Made by a program: the position numbers and the translations under genes. From NCBI GenBank assembly GCA_046199005.1, contig CP176050.1, forward strand, positions 620,001 through 684,000: a DNA stretch of 64,000 nucleotides. Reading direction: 5' to 3'. Positions 1 through 8,338 of this stretch are shown here, in pieces. The notes under the pieces were generated by a model. The model was not told the origin of the DNA. It saw only the letters and a program-made list of their open reading frames with translations, and did not search any database. Source of the stretch: Ascidiimonas sp046199005 (GTDB taxonomy: Bacteria; Bacteroidota; Bacteroidia; Flavobacteriales; Flavobacteriaceae). Every line of letters starts with the position of its first letter. Positions within the stretch are counted from its first letter, which is position 1.

Positions 1-17
1 ACCAAAACAACACCAGA

Positions 18-1418
18 ATGAGTCAGTTTAATATCGAAGAAGAAATTGAAGAAATTGCCGGCGGTGAATTTGAAAGAACGCCTGTTCCATCATCGGCATG
101 GAAAGGCTGGAAAAGTTTTCTGGGAATGTATGCCGGCGAACATGCAGCTGGTACCGAGTTTATGATCGGCCCCTTGTTTTTGACGGCGGGTGTAAGTGCT
201 TTTGATCTTATTGTGGGTTTGTTGATAGGGAATCTTTTAGCGGTCTTAAGCTGGAGATACCTCACTGCAGAAATTGCCGTTAAACACAGACTCACACTTT
301 ATTATCATCTGGAAAAAATCTGTGGAAAAAATCTGGTTACTGGCTATAATCTGGCCAATGGAATTCTGTTTTGTTTTCTCGCCGGGGCAATGATCACCGT
401 TTCTGCAACTGCCGTGGGGGTGCCATTGGATATTGAGATGCCTAAACTCACCGATACCATGCCAAACGGGACTACCTGGATCATCGTGGTTTTAATCATT
501 GGAGCGGTCATTTCCATCATTGCGGGAAGCGGCTACAATACTGTATCCAAAGCCGCCAATTGGATGTCTCCGGTGATCGTGATCGCTTTTATCGCCTGCG
601 GAGTCGTTGCCTTGGGTCAGTTAGAAGTTAAAAGCTTTGCTGATTTCTGGAATATCTGGGGTGAAGGCGGAGAGCCTTTTCCCGGCCAGACCAAATATAC
701 CTTCTGGCATGTGGTCATGTGGTCGTGGTTCTGTAATGCGGCAATGCACATTGGGATGTCTGACCTTTCGGTATTTCGTTTTGCGAAGAAGGCGGCTTCC
801 GGATGGACCACTGCTGCCGGAATGTATGTAGGTCATTACATGGCATGGATCGCAGCTGCTTTGCTCTACGCGGTATATCTGAAGTCACCGGAAGCACAGG
901 CATTTCTCAACGCAGGTGATGCCCCTCCGGTAGCTCCCGGTCCGTTAGCACACAATGCCATCGGTTTTTTCGGGATCATAGCCGTCGTACTTGCAGGATG
1001 GACCACCGCCAACCCGACCATCTATCGTGCCGGACTCGCTTTTCAGGCGATTATTCCAAAAGTATCTACCTTTTGGGTTACGATCATTGCCGGAAGTCTG
1101 GCGACCATTGCAGGGATTTTTCCCGCCTTTGCCATGAAATTGCTAGGCTTTGTAGCGCTTTACGGATTTATTCTGGCACCCTTCGGAGCTATTATAGTAT
1201 TTGAGCACTTTTTTGCAGATCGCGTAGGAATCCCAAAATTCGCAGCGGAGAAAAAGGGCTCCAAATTTAATTATAATGTATTGCTAGCCTGGGGAATAAG
1301 CTTTGGTGTATTCTACACATTATCCCTACAATTTGATATTTTCCTTTCATTTTTAACGCTTCCGGCATTTTTGAGTTGCGGAGTGTTGTTTTTGGTACTT
1401 AGTAAAAAAGCGACTTAA
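18..1418 (+). CDS. NCS1-family nucleobase/cation permease (cytosine permease-like)
   Basis: A 466-residue polytopic inner-membrane protein with about 12 hydrophobic segments. After a short acidic N-terminal tail, the sequence around residues 28-60 (GWKSFLGMYAGEHAAGTEFM) and the glycine-rich helices look like the purine-cytosine permease branch of the nucleobase:cation symporter-1 family. Such proteins import cytosine, purines, allantoin or related compounds with H+ or Na+. The substrate cannot be read from the sequence, and no nucleobase catabolic gene lies beside it. The start ATG sits 17 bases into the window, so its promoter is not visible. The downstream gene is on the other strand and is separated from it by a MITE-like insertion. 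Confidence 0.8.
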   Translation: MSQFNIEEEIEEIAGGEFERTPVPSSAWKGWKSFLGMYAGEHAAGTEFMIGPLFLTAGVSAFDLIVGLLIGNLLAVLSWRYLTAEIAVKHRLTLYYHLEKICGKNLVTGYNLANGILFCFLAGAMITVSATAVGVPLDIEMPKLTDTMPNGTTWIIVVLIIGAVISIIAGSGYNTVSKAANWMSPVIVIAFIACGVVALGQLEVKSFADFWNIWGEGGEPFPGQTKYTFWHVVMWSWFCNAAMHIGMSDLSVFRFAKKAASGWTTAAGMYVGHYMAWIAAALLYAVYLKSPEAQAFLNAGDAPPVAPGPLAHNAIGFFGIIAVVLAGWTTANPTIYRAGLAFQAIIPKVSTFWVTIIAGSLATIAGIFPAFAMKLLGFVALYGFILAPFGAIIVFEHFFADRVGIPKFAAEKKGSKFNYNVLLAWGISFGVFYTLSLQFDIFLSFLTLPAFLSCGVLFLVLSKKAT

Positions 1419-1552
1419 GCGAGGATTTTAACAAGCTTTATTATAGTATTAAACGATATTGGAACCTCAGTAGAGGGGTTCTGGTGCATTCTGGGAGTGT
1501 TTTCGGTGTTAAATTTTGTTTTTTATTGGTTTTTAAACGATAACTATAAAAG

Positions 1553-2100
1553 GGGTCAAGTAAATTTTGTGGGGAGTAATAGGTGAGATTAGCAAATTAG
1601 TTTAATTCCATGATTTGTTTTCATTTTTTTTGCTCGTCCAAAATAAACGAAACAAAAAAAAGGACACCTTCGCCTATGAATTTTTTGACCATTAAGTCAA
1701 AAACCAATTTCAAAACTTTGCGTCGCTTCGTTCCTTCGCTCCTGTTTTCAAAGTTTTCGAAATTTATTCCACGCCTCAGGATTTCACTGCGTGGGGCTTT
1801 TACTTGAAATGATAGTAGGATGCTTTCTTTCTCGTCAGTGTAGTGAATGACTTCCGTTAATAAGAGTCGAAGCCTTGGAGACTTTTTAGGAAGTTATTTA
1901 CGGTTGTAAAAGTTGATGAAACTTTAACAAACACCTATCGAGAAAGTCTCCTTTTTTCTATGCCCTTGCGCTGGCTGGCTACTTCGCTAAAAATAGCCAC
2001 TGGCTATTTTTTTAACGCTTGTCCCTAGAGAGGCAAAAAAGAAGAGTGGTTAAACTTCTCCCCAACTTATTCACATGTCCCCACAAAATTTACTTGACCC
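1553..2100. mobile_element. MITE-like non-autonomous element, 23-bp perfect terminal inverted repeats, 8-bp target duplication
   Basis: The sequence at 1553-1575 (gggtcaagtaaat... to ...gtgggga) is repeated as its exact reverse complement at 2078-2100. The 8 bases just outside, tataaaag, occur at both 1545-1552 and 2101-2108, as expected for a target-site duplication. The 548-bp interior has no transposase. A 65-codon reading frame at 1610-1807 has no recognisable domain and is probably fortuitous. Inside, 1877-1885 and 1943-1951 are complementary (ggagacttt/aaagtctcc) and are followed by a T run. The 8-bp duplication and long inverted repeats fit mobilisation by an IS256- or ISL3-type transposase, but the family is inferred. 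Confidence 0.8.
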
Positions 2101-2193
2101 TATAAAAGCCTGTCTCCATACTTACTTTTTATAAAACCTCGCAAAGGATGCTTCCGGATCCTTGCGTCTAATGATTTAAATGAATGATGCTGA

Positions 2194-4032
2194 TCAGCTC
2201 GCCATAGGCCCTAAAATAAGTGCTTCATCACCAATCTCCAATTGTTTACAGTTCTTTGAGAAACTATTGTTCTCCAATGCAATTTTCACTAACAGATCGG
2301 GATCTTCGGCAGTCGATTCTATAGGTAACCATCGATACGGTAAGTCCAGTTCTGTAGCTTCAGGATCGAGTAATCGCAATATAATATACTGCCCTTTTTT
2401 GTGTTCAAATTTGGCGGGTTTATGAAACCTCAGTTCCAACCTATTTTTATCGATTTCTTGAAGTGAGACGAGTTTCACAATTCTATCGTCTGCGTACTTT
2501 TCAGCAGTTTTGCTTTCCCAGATATTGTCTTTCAGCATCTGTAAGGCGGCCAGAAATCCTGTCATGATCGTTCCTTCGAATCCGCCTCCCGGGAATGCCC
2601 ATGCCGATGCAAAATACAAATTGGGAATCAAAAAGTTATTTCTGAAGCGTTTAAAACCCGATTGCTCTTTGGATTGTGTAAAACCATAAGGTGTTCCTCC
2701 GGTATTTAAGGTATATCGCTTCATTGTTTTTGGAGTGGCGATCTCGGCATATTCAATACGATCACGAATACCTGGAAATTGAGCGTCCAAACGCTGCAGT
2801 AAATGTTCGGTGACTTCTTTCTTTTTAGCAGTGTAGGCTTCGGCATTCAGGTTTTCCCAATCCTCAAGATAATCTACGGTACAAATTGCTCCTACCGATT
2901 TACCTGCGGGTGCCAGTTTCGCATTGATCTGCCCGTAATCTACAAAAATAAAACTGCGTTTAGTCCAGTCTTTACGTTGATTTGGATGTACATCTTTTAA
3001 GGTATTTACATCATCGCCCTGGATATAGTTAGAGTAGTGTTTCACTCCAAAAGCTTTAAGATCGGTGTTGAAACCGAGATATAGACACAATAATGAGCAT
3101 GAAATGGTCTTACCTTCCATTTTATTTCTAAGCAAATTATCAAAAGGTTTTACCAACATATCGGGTACCAAGGGGATGGCACAATTCGCAACGGCATTAT
3201 CACATTCGATATTATTGAGTGTCTTATCTTTATTAAAACTGTCTGAAAAAGCGACGGAAACCACTTTGCCATTTTTAGTCACGATTTTTTGTACTTTTTT
3301 ACCCAATAAAACAGTTCCTCCATTTTTTTCAATGTACGAGACCAGGTAATCGGATAACTTCTGAGACCCTCCTTGAATAAAATGTCCGCCACCCCTAATA
3401 AAACTGGATTGTGGCAAACCAAAGTAAAACATAGACAGCGTATAGGGATCATCTGCGTAGTACACAACATGCGCCGCCAGTTCTAATTTTAAATCTTCAT
3501 TCTTTATGTATTTGTCAAGCCATGACCCCACGGTATGCCGGGTTGCTTCTACAATATTTGGATAGAGCAATGGCATAAACGGATATACGAGTTTTCTTCG
3601 CCAGGGGGAACGGGGAAGTTTCAATGTTTCTTTTTGTATGCCTGAAATTAATTTCATAAATCTTCGGATGCCCTTTTCATCTTCGGGATATCTCTTGATC
3701 AAGGTGTTTGTTGCTTTTTCAAATCCGTGAGGGAACACCCGTTTTTCTCCCTTTGCATACATCGCATAGAGTTCAGGTACCTGAATGAAATTAACATGTT
3801 TGTCAATTTCCAGCATCTGAAATACTTTCTGAACCGTATTTCCAGGACTAAAACCGCTCATTTCGTGGAGTCCCACTTCTATGACAAAATCGTTTCTTTT
3901 AAAAGTGGTGGCATAACCACCCGGCTTATGATGTTGTTCAAGCACTAGTACTTTCTTTCCGAATTTAGATAGCGTACTGCCCGCCACGAGTCCTGCCAGA
4001 CCGCTGCCGATGATAATCGTGTCGTATTTCAT
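2194..4032 (-). CDS. Phytoene desaturase/retinol saturase-like FAD oxidoreductase with C-terminal FNR-type domain
   Basis: 612 residues from the ATG at 4032; an upstream in-frame ATG at 4068 exists, but the protein should begin MKYDTIIIGSGLAG. That segment is an N-terminal Rossmann dinucleotide-binding motif (GSGLAG), followed by an EQHHKPGGYA segment typical of the CrtI/CrtISO/retinol 13,14-reductase superfamily. A carotenoid- or lipid-directed redox role is therefore likely. Near the C terminus another FAD motif region (FPGGGFEGTIMTG) closes the main domain. Residues about 516-612 resemble the first half of a ferredoxin-reductase FAD-binding domain (KKGQYIILRLL, ...LILGP) and stop before any NAD-binding half. 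The substrate is unknown, and no other carotenoid gene is in view. Confidence 0.72.
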   Translation of the reverse strand: MKYDTIIIGSGLAGLVAGSTLSKFGKKVLVLEQHHKPGGYATTFKRNDFVIEVGLHEMSGFSPGNTVQKVFQMLEIDKHVNFIQVPELYAMYAKGEKRVFPHGFEKATNTLIKRYPEDEKGIRRFMKLISGIQKETLKLPRSPWRRKLVYPFMPLLYPNIVEATRHTVGSWLDKYIKNEDLKLELAAHVVYYADDPYTLSMFYFGLPQSSFIRGGGHFIQGGSQKLSDYLVSYIEKNGGTVLLGKKVQKIVTKNGKVVSVAFSDSFNKDKTLNNIECDNAVANCAIPLVPDMLVKPFDNLLRNKMEGKTISCSLLCLYLGFNTDLKAFGVKHYSNYIQGDDVNTLKDVHPNQRKDWTKRSFIFVDYGQINAKLAPAGKSVGAICTVDYLEDWENLNAEAYTAKKKEVTEHLLQRLDAQFPGIRDRIEYAEIATPKTMKRYTLNTGGTPYGFTQSKEQSGFKRFRNNFLIPNLYFASAWAFPGGGFEGTIMTGFLAALQMLKDNIWESKTAEKYADDRIVKLVSLQEIDKNRLELRFHKPAKFEHKKGQYIILRLLDPEATELDLPYRWLPIESTAEDPDLLVKIALENNSFSKNCKQLEIGDEALILGPMAS

Positions 4033-4068
4033 GTTTTTTTGATTAGAGTTAAAGGTTGCGTATAGCAA

Positions 4069-4544
4069 AAGGTATCATTTCGTGGATTTTCTAATCGAAA
4101 ATACACGTTCGCTTCTGAGAATTCGTAATTTGATGAATGACTCTAATGTATTTAAAATCAGCTATTTTTAAAATGACATTCGTCATTCATCTCGTTCTGA
4201 TATTAATAAGAAATCAATCCAGATGGAAGTATTTGACAGGCACGCATAAGAAGATCTTAACGGAGTTTTAATTCTATGGAATCTGTATTTGAAAATTGTA
4301 AGTGTAGGAGTAAAAGGACTTTATATTTTTACTGAAAATTTCCCGTCAGAACCCGTGAAAGACTGATAAGAAACGGGAGTAATCTATAGAGTCAACAGAA
4401 AGACTTAAAGCGGCCAAACTGGACAATCTTATAAAAGTTCTGCGCCCTATTCCCATATAAACTTGTGTTTGGTTAAGCTGTTCACAAAATAAGAATTTAT
4501 ATTTATTGGGAGGTGCATTTACCATTTTATGTGGAAAAGCCTGT
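4069..4544. other. Gene-free intergenic region
   Basis: About 475 bases between two genes on the minus strand hold no credible reading frame. A short perfect hairpin lies at 4172-4187 (aatgac attc gtcatt), and its arm gtcattcat is also complementary to atgaatgac about 45 bases upstream. No T-rich tail marks a classical terminator and no clear TAnnTTTG box was found. Confidence 0.5.
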
Positions 4545-5504
4545 TTATATTCTAAAGTTAATTACGTCGTCATACGCTGTTTTCATATATTCATTTTCGA
4601 TCAATTTAACTTTGGCAAGATTTACTTTGAAATATGCAGTTTTTGGAACCTTTGATTTCCTGAAACGAAAGTAAATTAAACCATCTTGTTTAATTACTTT
4701 AATATCGTTAAGTGGTTCAAAATTGATGTTGTCAGCACTCACTTTTAACCCTACCGACCAATCATTATCTGCAATATTCTGAAAAGTCAAATAATAAAAC
4801 TCCTTATCCGACAGAAGTTTAGGTGCTTTTGTAAATCCAATTATAAACCAAATAGGTTTAATAAATTGAGATTTATTGAATTCGTCGAGCGATATAGGTT
4901 CTTTCAATAACTGCCATTTACTGTCTGCCGGATAGTGAGAGATGATCGATAGTTCCGGTTTGATATCAAAATAGAATTCAGAAATTATTTTTTCATCGGA
5001 GGTGCCCCAGGTGGTATCTACTAACATCCATTTACCATTCAATTTAATCGCATTCCAGGCGTGCCTGAAAGCATCGTCGGTTTCCAGTTCTATGTAATGA
5101 TTTCTTTGATCTCTTATATGTCCAGTTATCACAACCGTCTCGATATTCACCCAATCTAAAAACCATTTATACAGGTTTGCATAACCCGCGCAAACACCTT
5201 TTCGGTTTGTATAGACAACTTTTTCCTTCTGGAGTTCCCAAAAGCTCTGCTGGTCTATTTGTTCACTAATTAATCTTTGATAGGTTTCATTATCGTATTG
5301 AATATTAGAGCCAATCCAATGGTAGAAAAACCGCGCTAACTGTTCTTTATCCCTTATGTTTTCTTCGGCAAAAGTTGTTAGCTCCCACATATCGAGGTTC
5401 AATTCATCTGTTTTTTCAATCAAAGCTTTAATGGCATCACTTTGTGAAAACAGGGAATTCGCAAAAACCCATAGGAAAAGGCAGGTGTAGTAATACTTTT
5501 TCAT
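4545..5504 (-). CDS. Secreted transglutaminase-like superfamily protein
   Basis: 319 residues with an N-terminal signal peptide (MKKYYYTCLFLWVFANSLFS). The central region carries a transglutaminase-core triad: Cys105 in RKGVCAGYANL, His148 in FRHAWNAI and Asp163 in MLVDTTWGT. This is the arrangement of the eukaryotic Cyk3/kyphoscoliosis-like branch found in many bacterial secreted proteins. Such proteins may be cysteine peptidases or cross-linking enzymes; the substrate cannot be told. The C-terminal third looks beta-rich and has no recognised domain. It lies 88 bases downstream of another small secreted protein gene on the same strand. Confidence 0.75.
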   Translation of the reverse strand: MKKYYYTCLFLWVFANSLFSQSDAIKALIEKTDELNLDMWELTTFAEENIRDKEQLARFFYHWIGSNIQYDNETYQRLISEQIDQQSFWELQKEKVVYTNRKGVCAGYANLYKWFLDWVNIETVVITGHIRDQRNHYIELETDDAFRHAWNAIKLNGKWMLVDTTWGTSDEKIISEFYFDIKPELSIISHYPADSKWQLLKEPISLDEFNKSQFIKPIWFIIGFTKAPKLLSDKEFYYLTFQNIADNDWSVGLKVSADNINFEPLNDIKVIKQDGLIYFRFRKSKVPKTAYFKVNLAKVKLIENEYMKTAYDDVINFRI

Positions 5505-5592
5505 TGATGCCGGTGATGTATGATTATATATGCATTAATTAGATGAAGTTTAAAAATAAAGATTTTAGCTAAAAAAGAAAGCAGAAGGCCTT

Positions 5593-6099
5593 CTAGCAAG
5601 GAGACCAATACTCAAACCGAATTAATTTTCCGTTTTTCAAGGTAATTCTTATGCCGTCGTCCCCTTCTTTGCGAAAAATCACCATAGACTTTGTAGTGTT
5701 ACGGTCAAAGTGTTTTTCTAATTCTTTTCCAAAGATTTCCATCAATTTAGTCAAGCCAGTTTGATGGGTAAGATCGTAGTTCCCATATTTTAGTGTGATG
5801 GAATCGTTAGTTTCAAAATTTATTTGCTCCAGAAGAAAAGACTCTTTGTCGTTGCCTGTGAATTTGATCGTTCCGTAATCAAGTGTTAGGTACTCACTAT
5901 GCTGGGTATCGGCAGATAAAAATCCGCAATCATGATTTGGTTTGTAGATTCGTTCCGGTTGTCCGAGTACTTCTAAAATTTCTGCTTTTGAAGTATTGAA
6001 ATTAAGTCCGTTATAACTTATCAAATCAAAATCCACTGTCTGAGCATGGCCTAAATCGGCGGTTATGATTATTATTAATACCGATATAATATTTTTCAT
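5593..6099 (-). CDS. Hypothetical secreted protein
   Basis: 168 residues beginning with a clear signal peptide (MKNIISVLIIIITADLGHAQ). The mature part has two cysteines (in HDCGFL and the C-terminal WSPC) that could pair. Phrases such as SKAEILEVLGQPERIY recall the SmpA/BLIP-like fold, in which a short helix precedes a GxP turn, but this is only a resemblance. It shares strand with the transglutaminase-like gene. The IS3 element at 6145 was inserted 46 bases upstream of the start and may have displaced or replaced its promoter. Confidence 0.6.
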   Translation of the reverse strand: MKNIISVLIIIITADLGHAQTVDFDLISYNGLNFNTSKAEILEVLGQPERIYKPNHDCGFLSADTQHSEYLTLDYGTIKFTGNDKESFLLEQINFETNDSITLKYGNYDLTHQTGLTKLMEIFGKELEKHFDRNTTKSMVIFRKEGDDGIRITLKNGKLIRFEYWSPC

Positions 6100-6211
6100 T
6101 TTGAATATGATCTATGCTTGTAGTGGTATTTGACTTCGCTAAAGTGTAAGCTTCCCTTAAAACCGAACTGTTTAAAAATAGAATATTAATGCTTAATTTT
6201 AAACAGTAATT

Positions 6212-6478
6212 ATGAGAAAGAGTAAATTTTCACCCACACAGATCGCAAAGATTTTAAAGGAGTTTGACAATGGTAAAAGTGTTGAACAGATCAGTCGTTA
6301 GCACGGTGTCAGTTCGGCCAGCTTTTATAAGTGGCGTTCGAGGTACGCTGGAATGAATTCCAAAGAATTGAAGCGGCTTAAGGAACTCGAAGAGGAAAAC
6401 CGTAAGCTAAAGCAGATGTACGCCAATCTGGCTTTGGATCATCAAATGGCTAAGGAGATCATCGAAAAAAAGCTTTGA
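6212..6478 (+). pseudogene. IS3 orfA, interrupted by an in-frame TAG
   Basis: The frame from ATG 6212 encodes the usual helix-turn-helix OrfA (MRKSKFSPTQIAKILKEF..., then HGVSSASFYKWRSRYAG and a leucine-zipper region), 88 codons long. Codon 30 is TAG at 6299-6301, between SR and HGVS, where relatives normally have a sense codon, commonly Glu (GAG or GAA). A single base change would explain it. Unless the stop is suppressed or translation restarts, full OrfA and the OrfAB fusion cannot be made, so this copy is probably immobile on its own. Confidence 0.8.
6466..6472 (+). other. Programmed -1 frameshift site (A AAA AAG) in IS3
   Basis: The heptamer aaaaaag lies in the orfA frame as A-AAA-AAG, four bases before the orfA stop at 6476. 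orfB is in the -1 frame and stays open across this point. IS3 elements classically make the OrfAB transposase by slippage at exactly such a sequence. Confidence 0.65.
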
Positions 6479-7341
6479 AGCCCTGCCGTAAGCGTATTAT
6501 TACCAAAGAACTTATTCATTACGGTATTAACAGGGCATGCCGTGTTCTCAATATGAGTAAGAGTGTCTATTACCACAAGCCTTTACCGAAGGACGATACT
6601 GAGATAGAAGAAGCCTTGCAACAAAAAGCAAGGGAACACTCGGAGGAAGGTTTTTGGAAGGCTTATGACCGTTTGCGCAATGAAGGGAAGCCATGGAACC
6701 ATAAACGGGTTCACCGTGTATATAAGGCTCTTGGACTGCCTTTGAGAAGAAAAACTAAGAAACGTTTGCCGGCAAGGGTCAAAGAACCCCTGGAGGTTCC
6801 CAACGAACTCAACCATACCTGGAGTATGGATTTTATGACTGATGTCTTAGCAAACAAGAGGCGCTTCAGGTCGTTCAACGTAATCGATGATTTTAACCGG
6901 GAGGCACTTTATATAGAAGTGGACTTTTCCTTGACCAGTAACCGTATCGTTTGGGTACTGAACCATCTTATCAACAAAAAAGGGAAACCGAAAAAAATAC
7001 GAATGGATAATGGTCCGGAGTTCGTAGCCCGTTTAACGAAGGCTTGGAGTGAGATTCATGGAATAGAATTCAAACATATTCAACCGGGCAAACCGACCCA
7101 AAACGCTTTTGTGGAAAGATTCAATGGTAGTTATCGGCGAGGGGTTCTTGACAAATATATATTCGAGCATATTGATCAGGTAAGGGAACAGACCCAGATC
7201 TGGATGAAAGATTATAATCATAACAGACCTCACGATGCGCTGGGCAGAATATCGCCCATAAAATATGCAAAACTTAATTCTTCTGGGGCTAGCCCCAGAA
7301 GAATTAAAAACAATAACTTTAATGAAGTTTTAGAAAAATGA
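6475..7341 (+). CDS. IS3-family transposase OrfB
   Basis: 288 residues in the -1 frame relative to orfA; the nominal TTG start at 6475 overlaps the orfA stop. The N-terminal HTH_21-like region is followed by an rve integrase core with Asp119 (WSMDFMTD), Asp178 (RMDNGPEF) and Glu214 (NAFVERFNG). The second Asp and the Glu are separated by 35 residues as required for DD35E enzymes. The gene itself appears intact, but normal expression as an OrfAB fusion is blocked by the nonsense codon in orfA. Its 3' end encodes a long palindrome. Confidence 0.9.
   Translation: MKPCRKRIITKELIHYGINRACRVLNMSKSVYYHKPLPKDDTEIEEALQQKAREHSEEGFWKAYDRLRNEGKPWNHKRVHRVYKALGLPLRRKTKKRLPARVKEPLEVPNELNHTWSMDFMTDVLANKRRFRSFNVIDDFNREALYIEVDFSLTSNRIVWVLNHLINKKGKPKKIRMDNGPEFVARLTKAWSEIHGIEFKHIQPGKPTQNAFVERFNGSYRRGVLDKYIFEHIDQVREQTQIWMKDYNHNRPHDALGRISPIKYAKLNSSGASPRRIKNNNFNEVLEK
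7274..7307. repeat. 34-bp perfect palindrome in the 3' end of the IS3 transposase gene
   Basis: The sequence is exactly self-complementary around the 7290/7291 boundary, with a GC-rich centre (ggggctagcccc) and arms ending in ttaattc/gaattaa. It lies inside the last 25 codons of orfB and just before the IS end. As RNA it would form a very stable hairpin followed by a short A run, so it may work as a terminator (perhaps bidirectional) or limit read-through into the element. Confidence 0.75.
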
Positions 7342-7469
7342 GCAGTTCTATCTAGGGGAAGCTTACAAAAGTATAACGATCAAAAGTATTGTTTACTTAT
7401 TGGTATGCTAAATTGCACTGTTTTGTATCTAAATGTGATTAATTCCTATCTATTAAGGATTGTTTTTTA

Positions 7470-7949
7470 TTATTCAGGGATCGTCATTCTTACATATTTT
7501 TTTATATAATCTGCATGTTTAAAAAATAGCGAATCATGGGTATGTTTTATCAGTTCTGCTTTCCAAATAGACCAACCACCCTGGATGGTGCGGTAATGAT
7601 ATTCAATATAGAATCCTTTTTCACCGTAATTATATCTTTGAAGTCGCTTTAATTTGGCTTCTCTACTTTTCCAATCAGTTAAATCCTTCGCACGGAGCTT
7701 TACCAATTCTCCATTTTTCCTAAATCTAATATAGTTGTGATATTCATGATCCTTGAATTGCTGTTTTGTATTATAAGTTAAATTCACAGAAGCTATTTCT
7801 TTGTAGATACTAGTCGTATCAATAATCTTAAAAGCTTCGGTGTTGGTATTTGGTTTAATTGTAAATCGGCTAAAAATAAACATAGGTTTATATGCATCGC
7901 AACACACGAGTAGTAGCATCGCAAACAAAAAGAATAACTTTTTAATCAT
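7470..7949 (-). CDS. Hypothetical lipoprotein
   Basis: 159 residues with a lipoprotein-type signal peptide (MIKKLFFLFAMLLLVCCDAY); the acylated cysteine is Cys16 or Cys17. The remainder is a basic, aromatic-rich domain (YHNYIRFRKNGELVKLRAKD, GFYIEYHYRTIQGGWSIW) with no family I recognise. It lies 102 bases beyond the IS3 right end and is probably monocistronic. Confidence 0.55.
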   Translation of the reverse strand: MIKKLFFLFAMLLLVCCDAYKPMFIFSRFTIKPNTNTEAFKIIDTTSIYKEIASVNLTYNTKQQFKDHEYHNYIRFRKNGELVKLRAKDLTDWKSREAKLKRLQRYNYGEKGFYIEYHYRTIQGGWSIWKAELIKHTHDSLFFKHADYIKKYVRMTIPE

Positions 7950-8130
7950 TTTGATTACAGATTCTTTAGATTGATAGTTATATCAGGTCCTACCATCAGA
8001 TCAAGTTTAAGAGGTAAGGTCTTAATGGCTAAAACTTTATTTTCTTATGAAGATACTTTTTTTCATTTTATGACTGTTGTCTTTTGGTTTCAAAATTCAA
8101 AAAAATTTTAAAGAAAACTTCTGTTTATAA

Positions 8131-8338
8131 TTAGTTATTCCTAATATTCGTAAGTGTATCAATGTTCAATATTTTCTTTAGTTCCGAAACGGATTTTTCT
8201 CTTTCAGCATTAAATCCAAGATGAGATAATTTATGCAAAAAAGCAATCATAAACAACGGGAGTAGGATAAATAAAGGGTTTGTTCTTTGAGTAATCAATA
8301 ATAGCGTCGAACCTTGGCTTAGTCAAGTAATTTTTCAT
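8131..8338 (-). pseudogene. Possible frameshifted small gene at the end of the defence-like operon
   Basis: An ATG at 8338 overlaps the last codons of the peptidase gene and opens a 35-codon frame ending at 8231. If one base of the A6/T6 run at 8237-8242 is dropped, the frame continues (KLSHLGFNAEREKSVSELKK...) to a stop at 8131, giving 68 residues. The continuation looks protein-like, with helix-forming charged residues. This could be a decayed sixth gene of the operon, or chance. No family was recognised. Confidence 0.3.

Larger units (their letters stand above)
6145..7367 (+). mobile_element. IS3-family insertion sequence
   Basis: A 1,223-bp element with imperfect terminal inverted repeats of about 25 bp: the left end at 6145 reads tgtaagcttccc and the right end at 7367 has its complement gggaagcttaca. 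The ends are TG...CA as usual for IS3. Four bases, aaag, flank it on both sides (6141-6144 and 7368-7371), fitting a target duplication. It carries orfA (broken by a stop codon) and orfB in the -1 frame with a DDE catalytic triad. It separates two small secreted-protein genes. Confidence 0.88.

Noticed and set aside
1610..1807. 65-codon gene inside the MITE
   Set aside because: Low-complexity Lys/Phe/Ser composition, no domain, no start context, and wholly inside a non-autonomous element.
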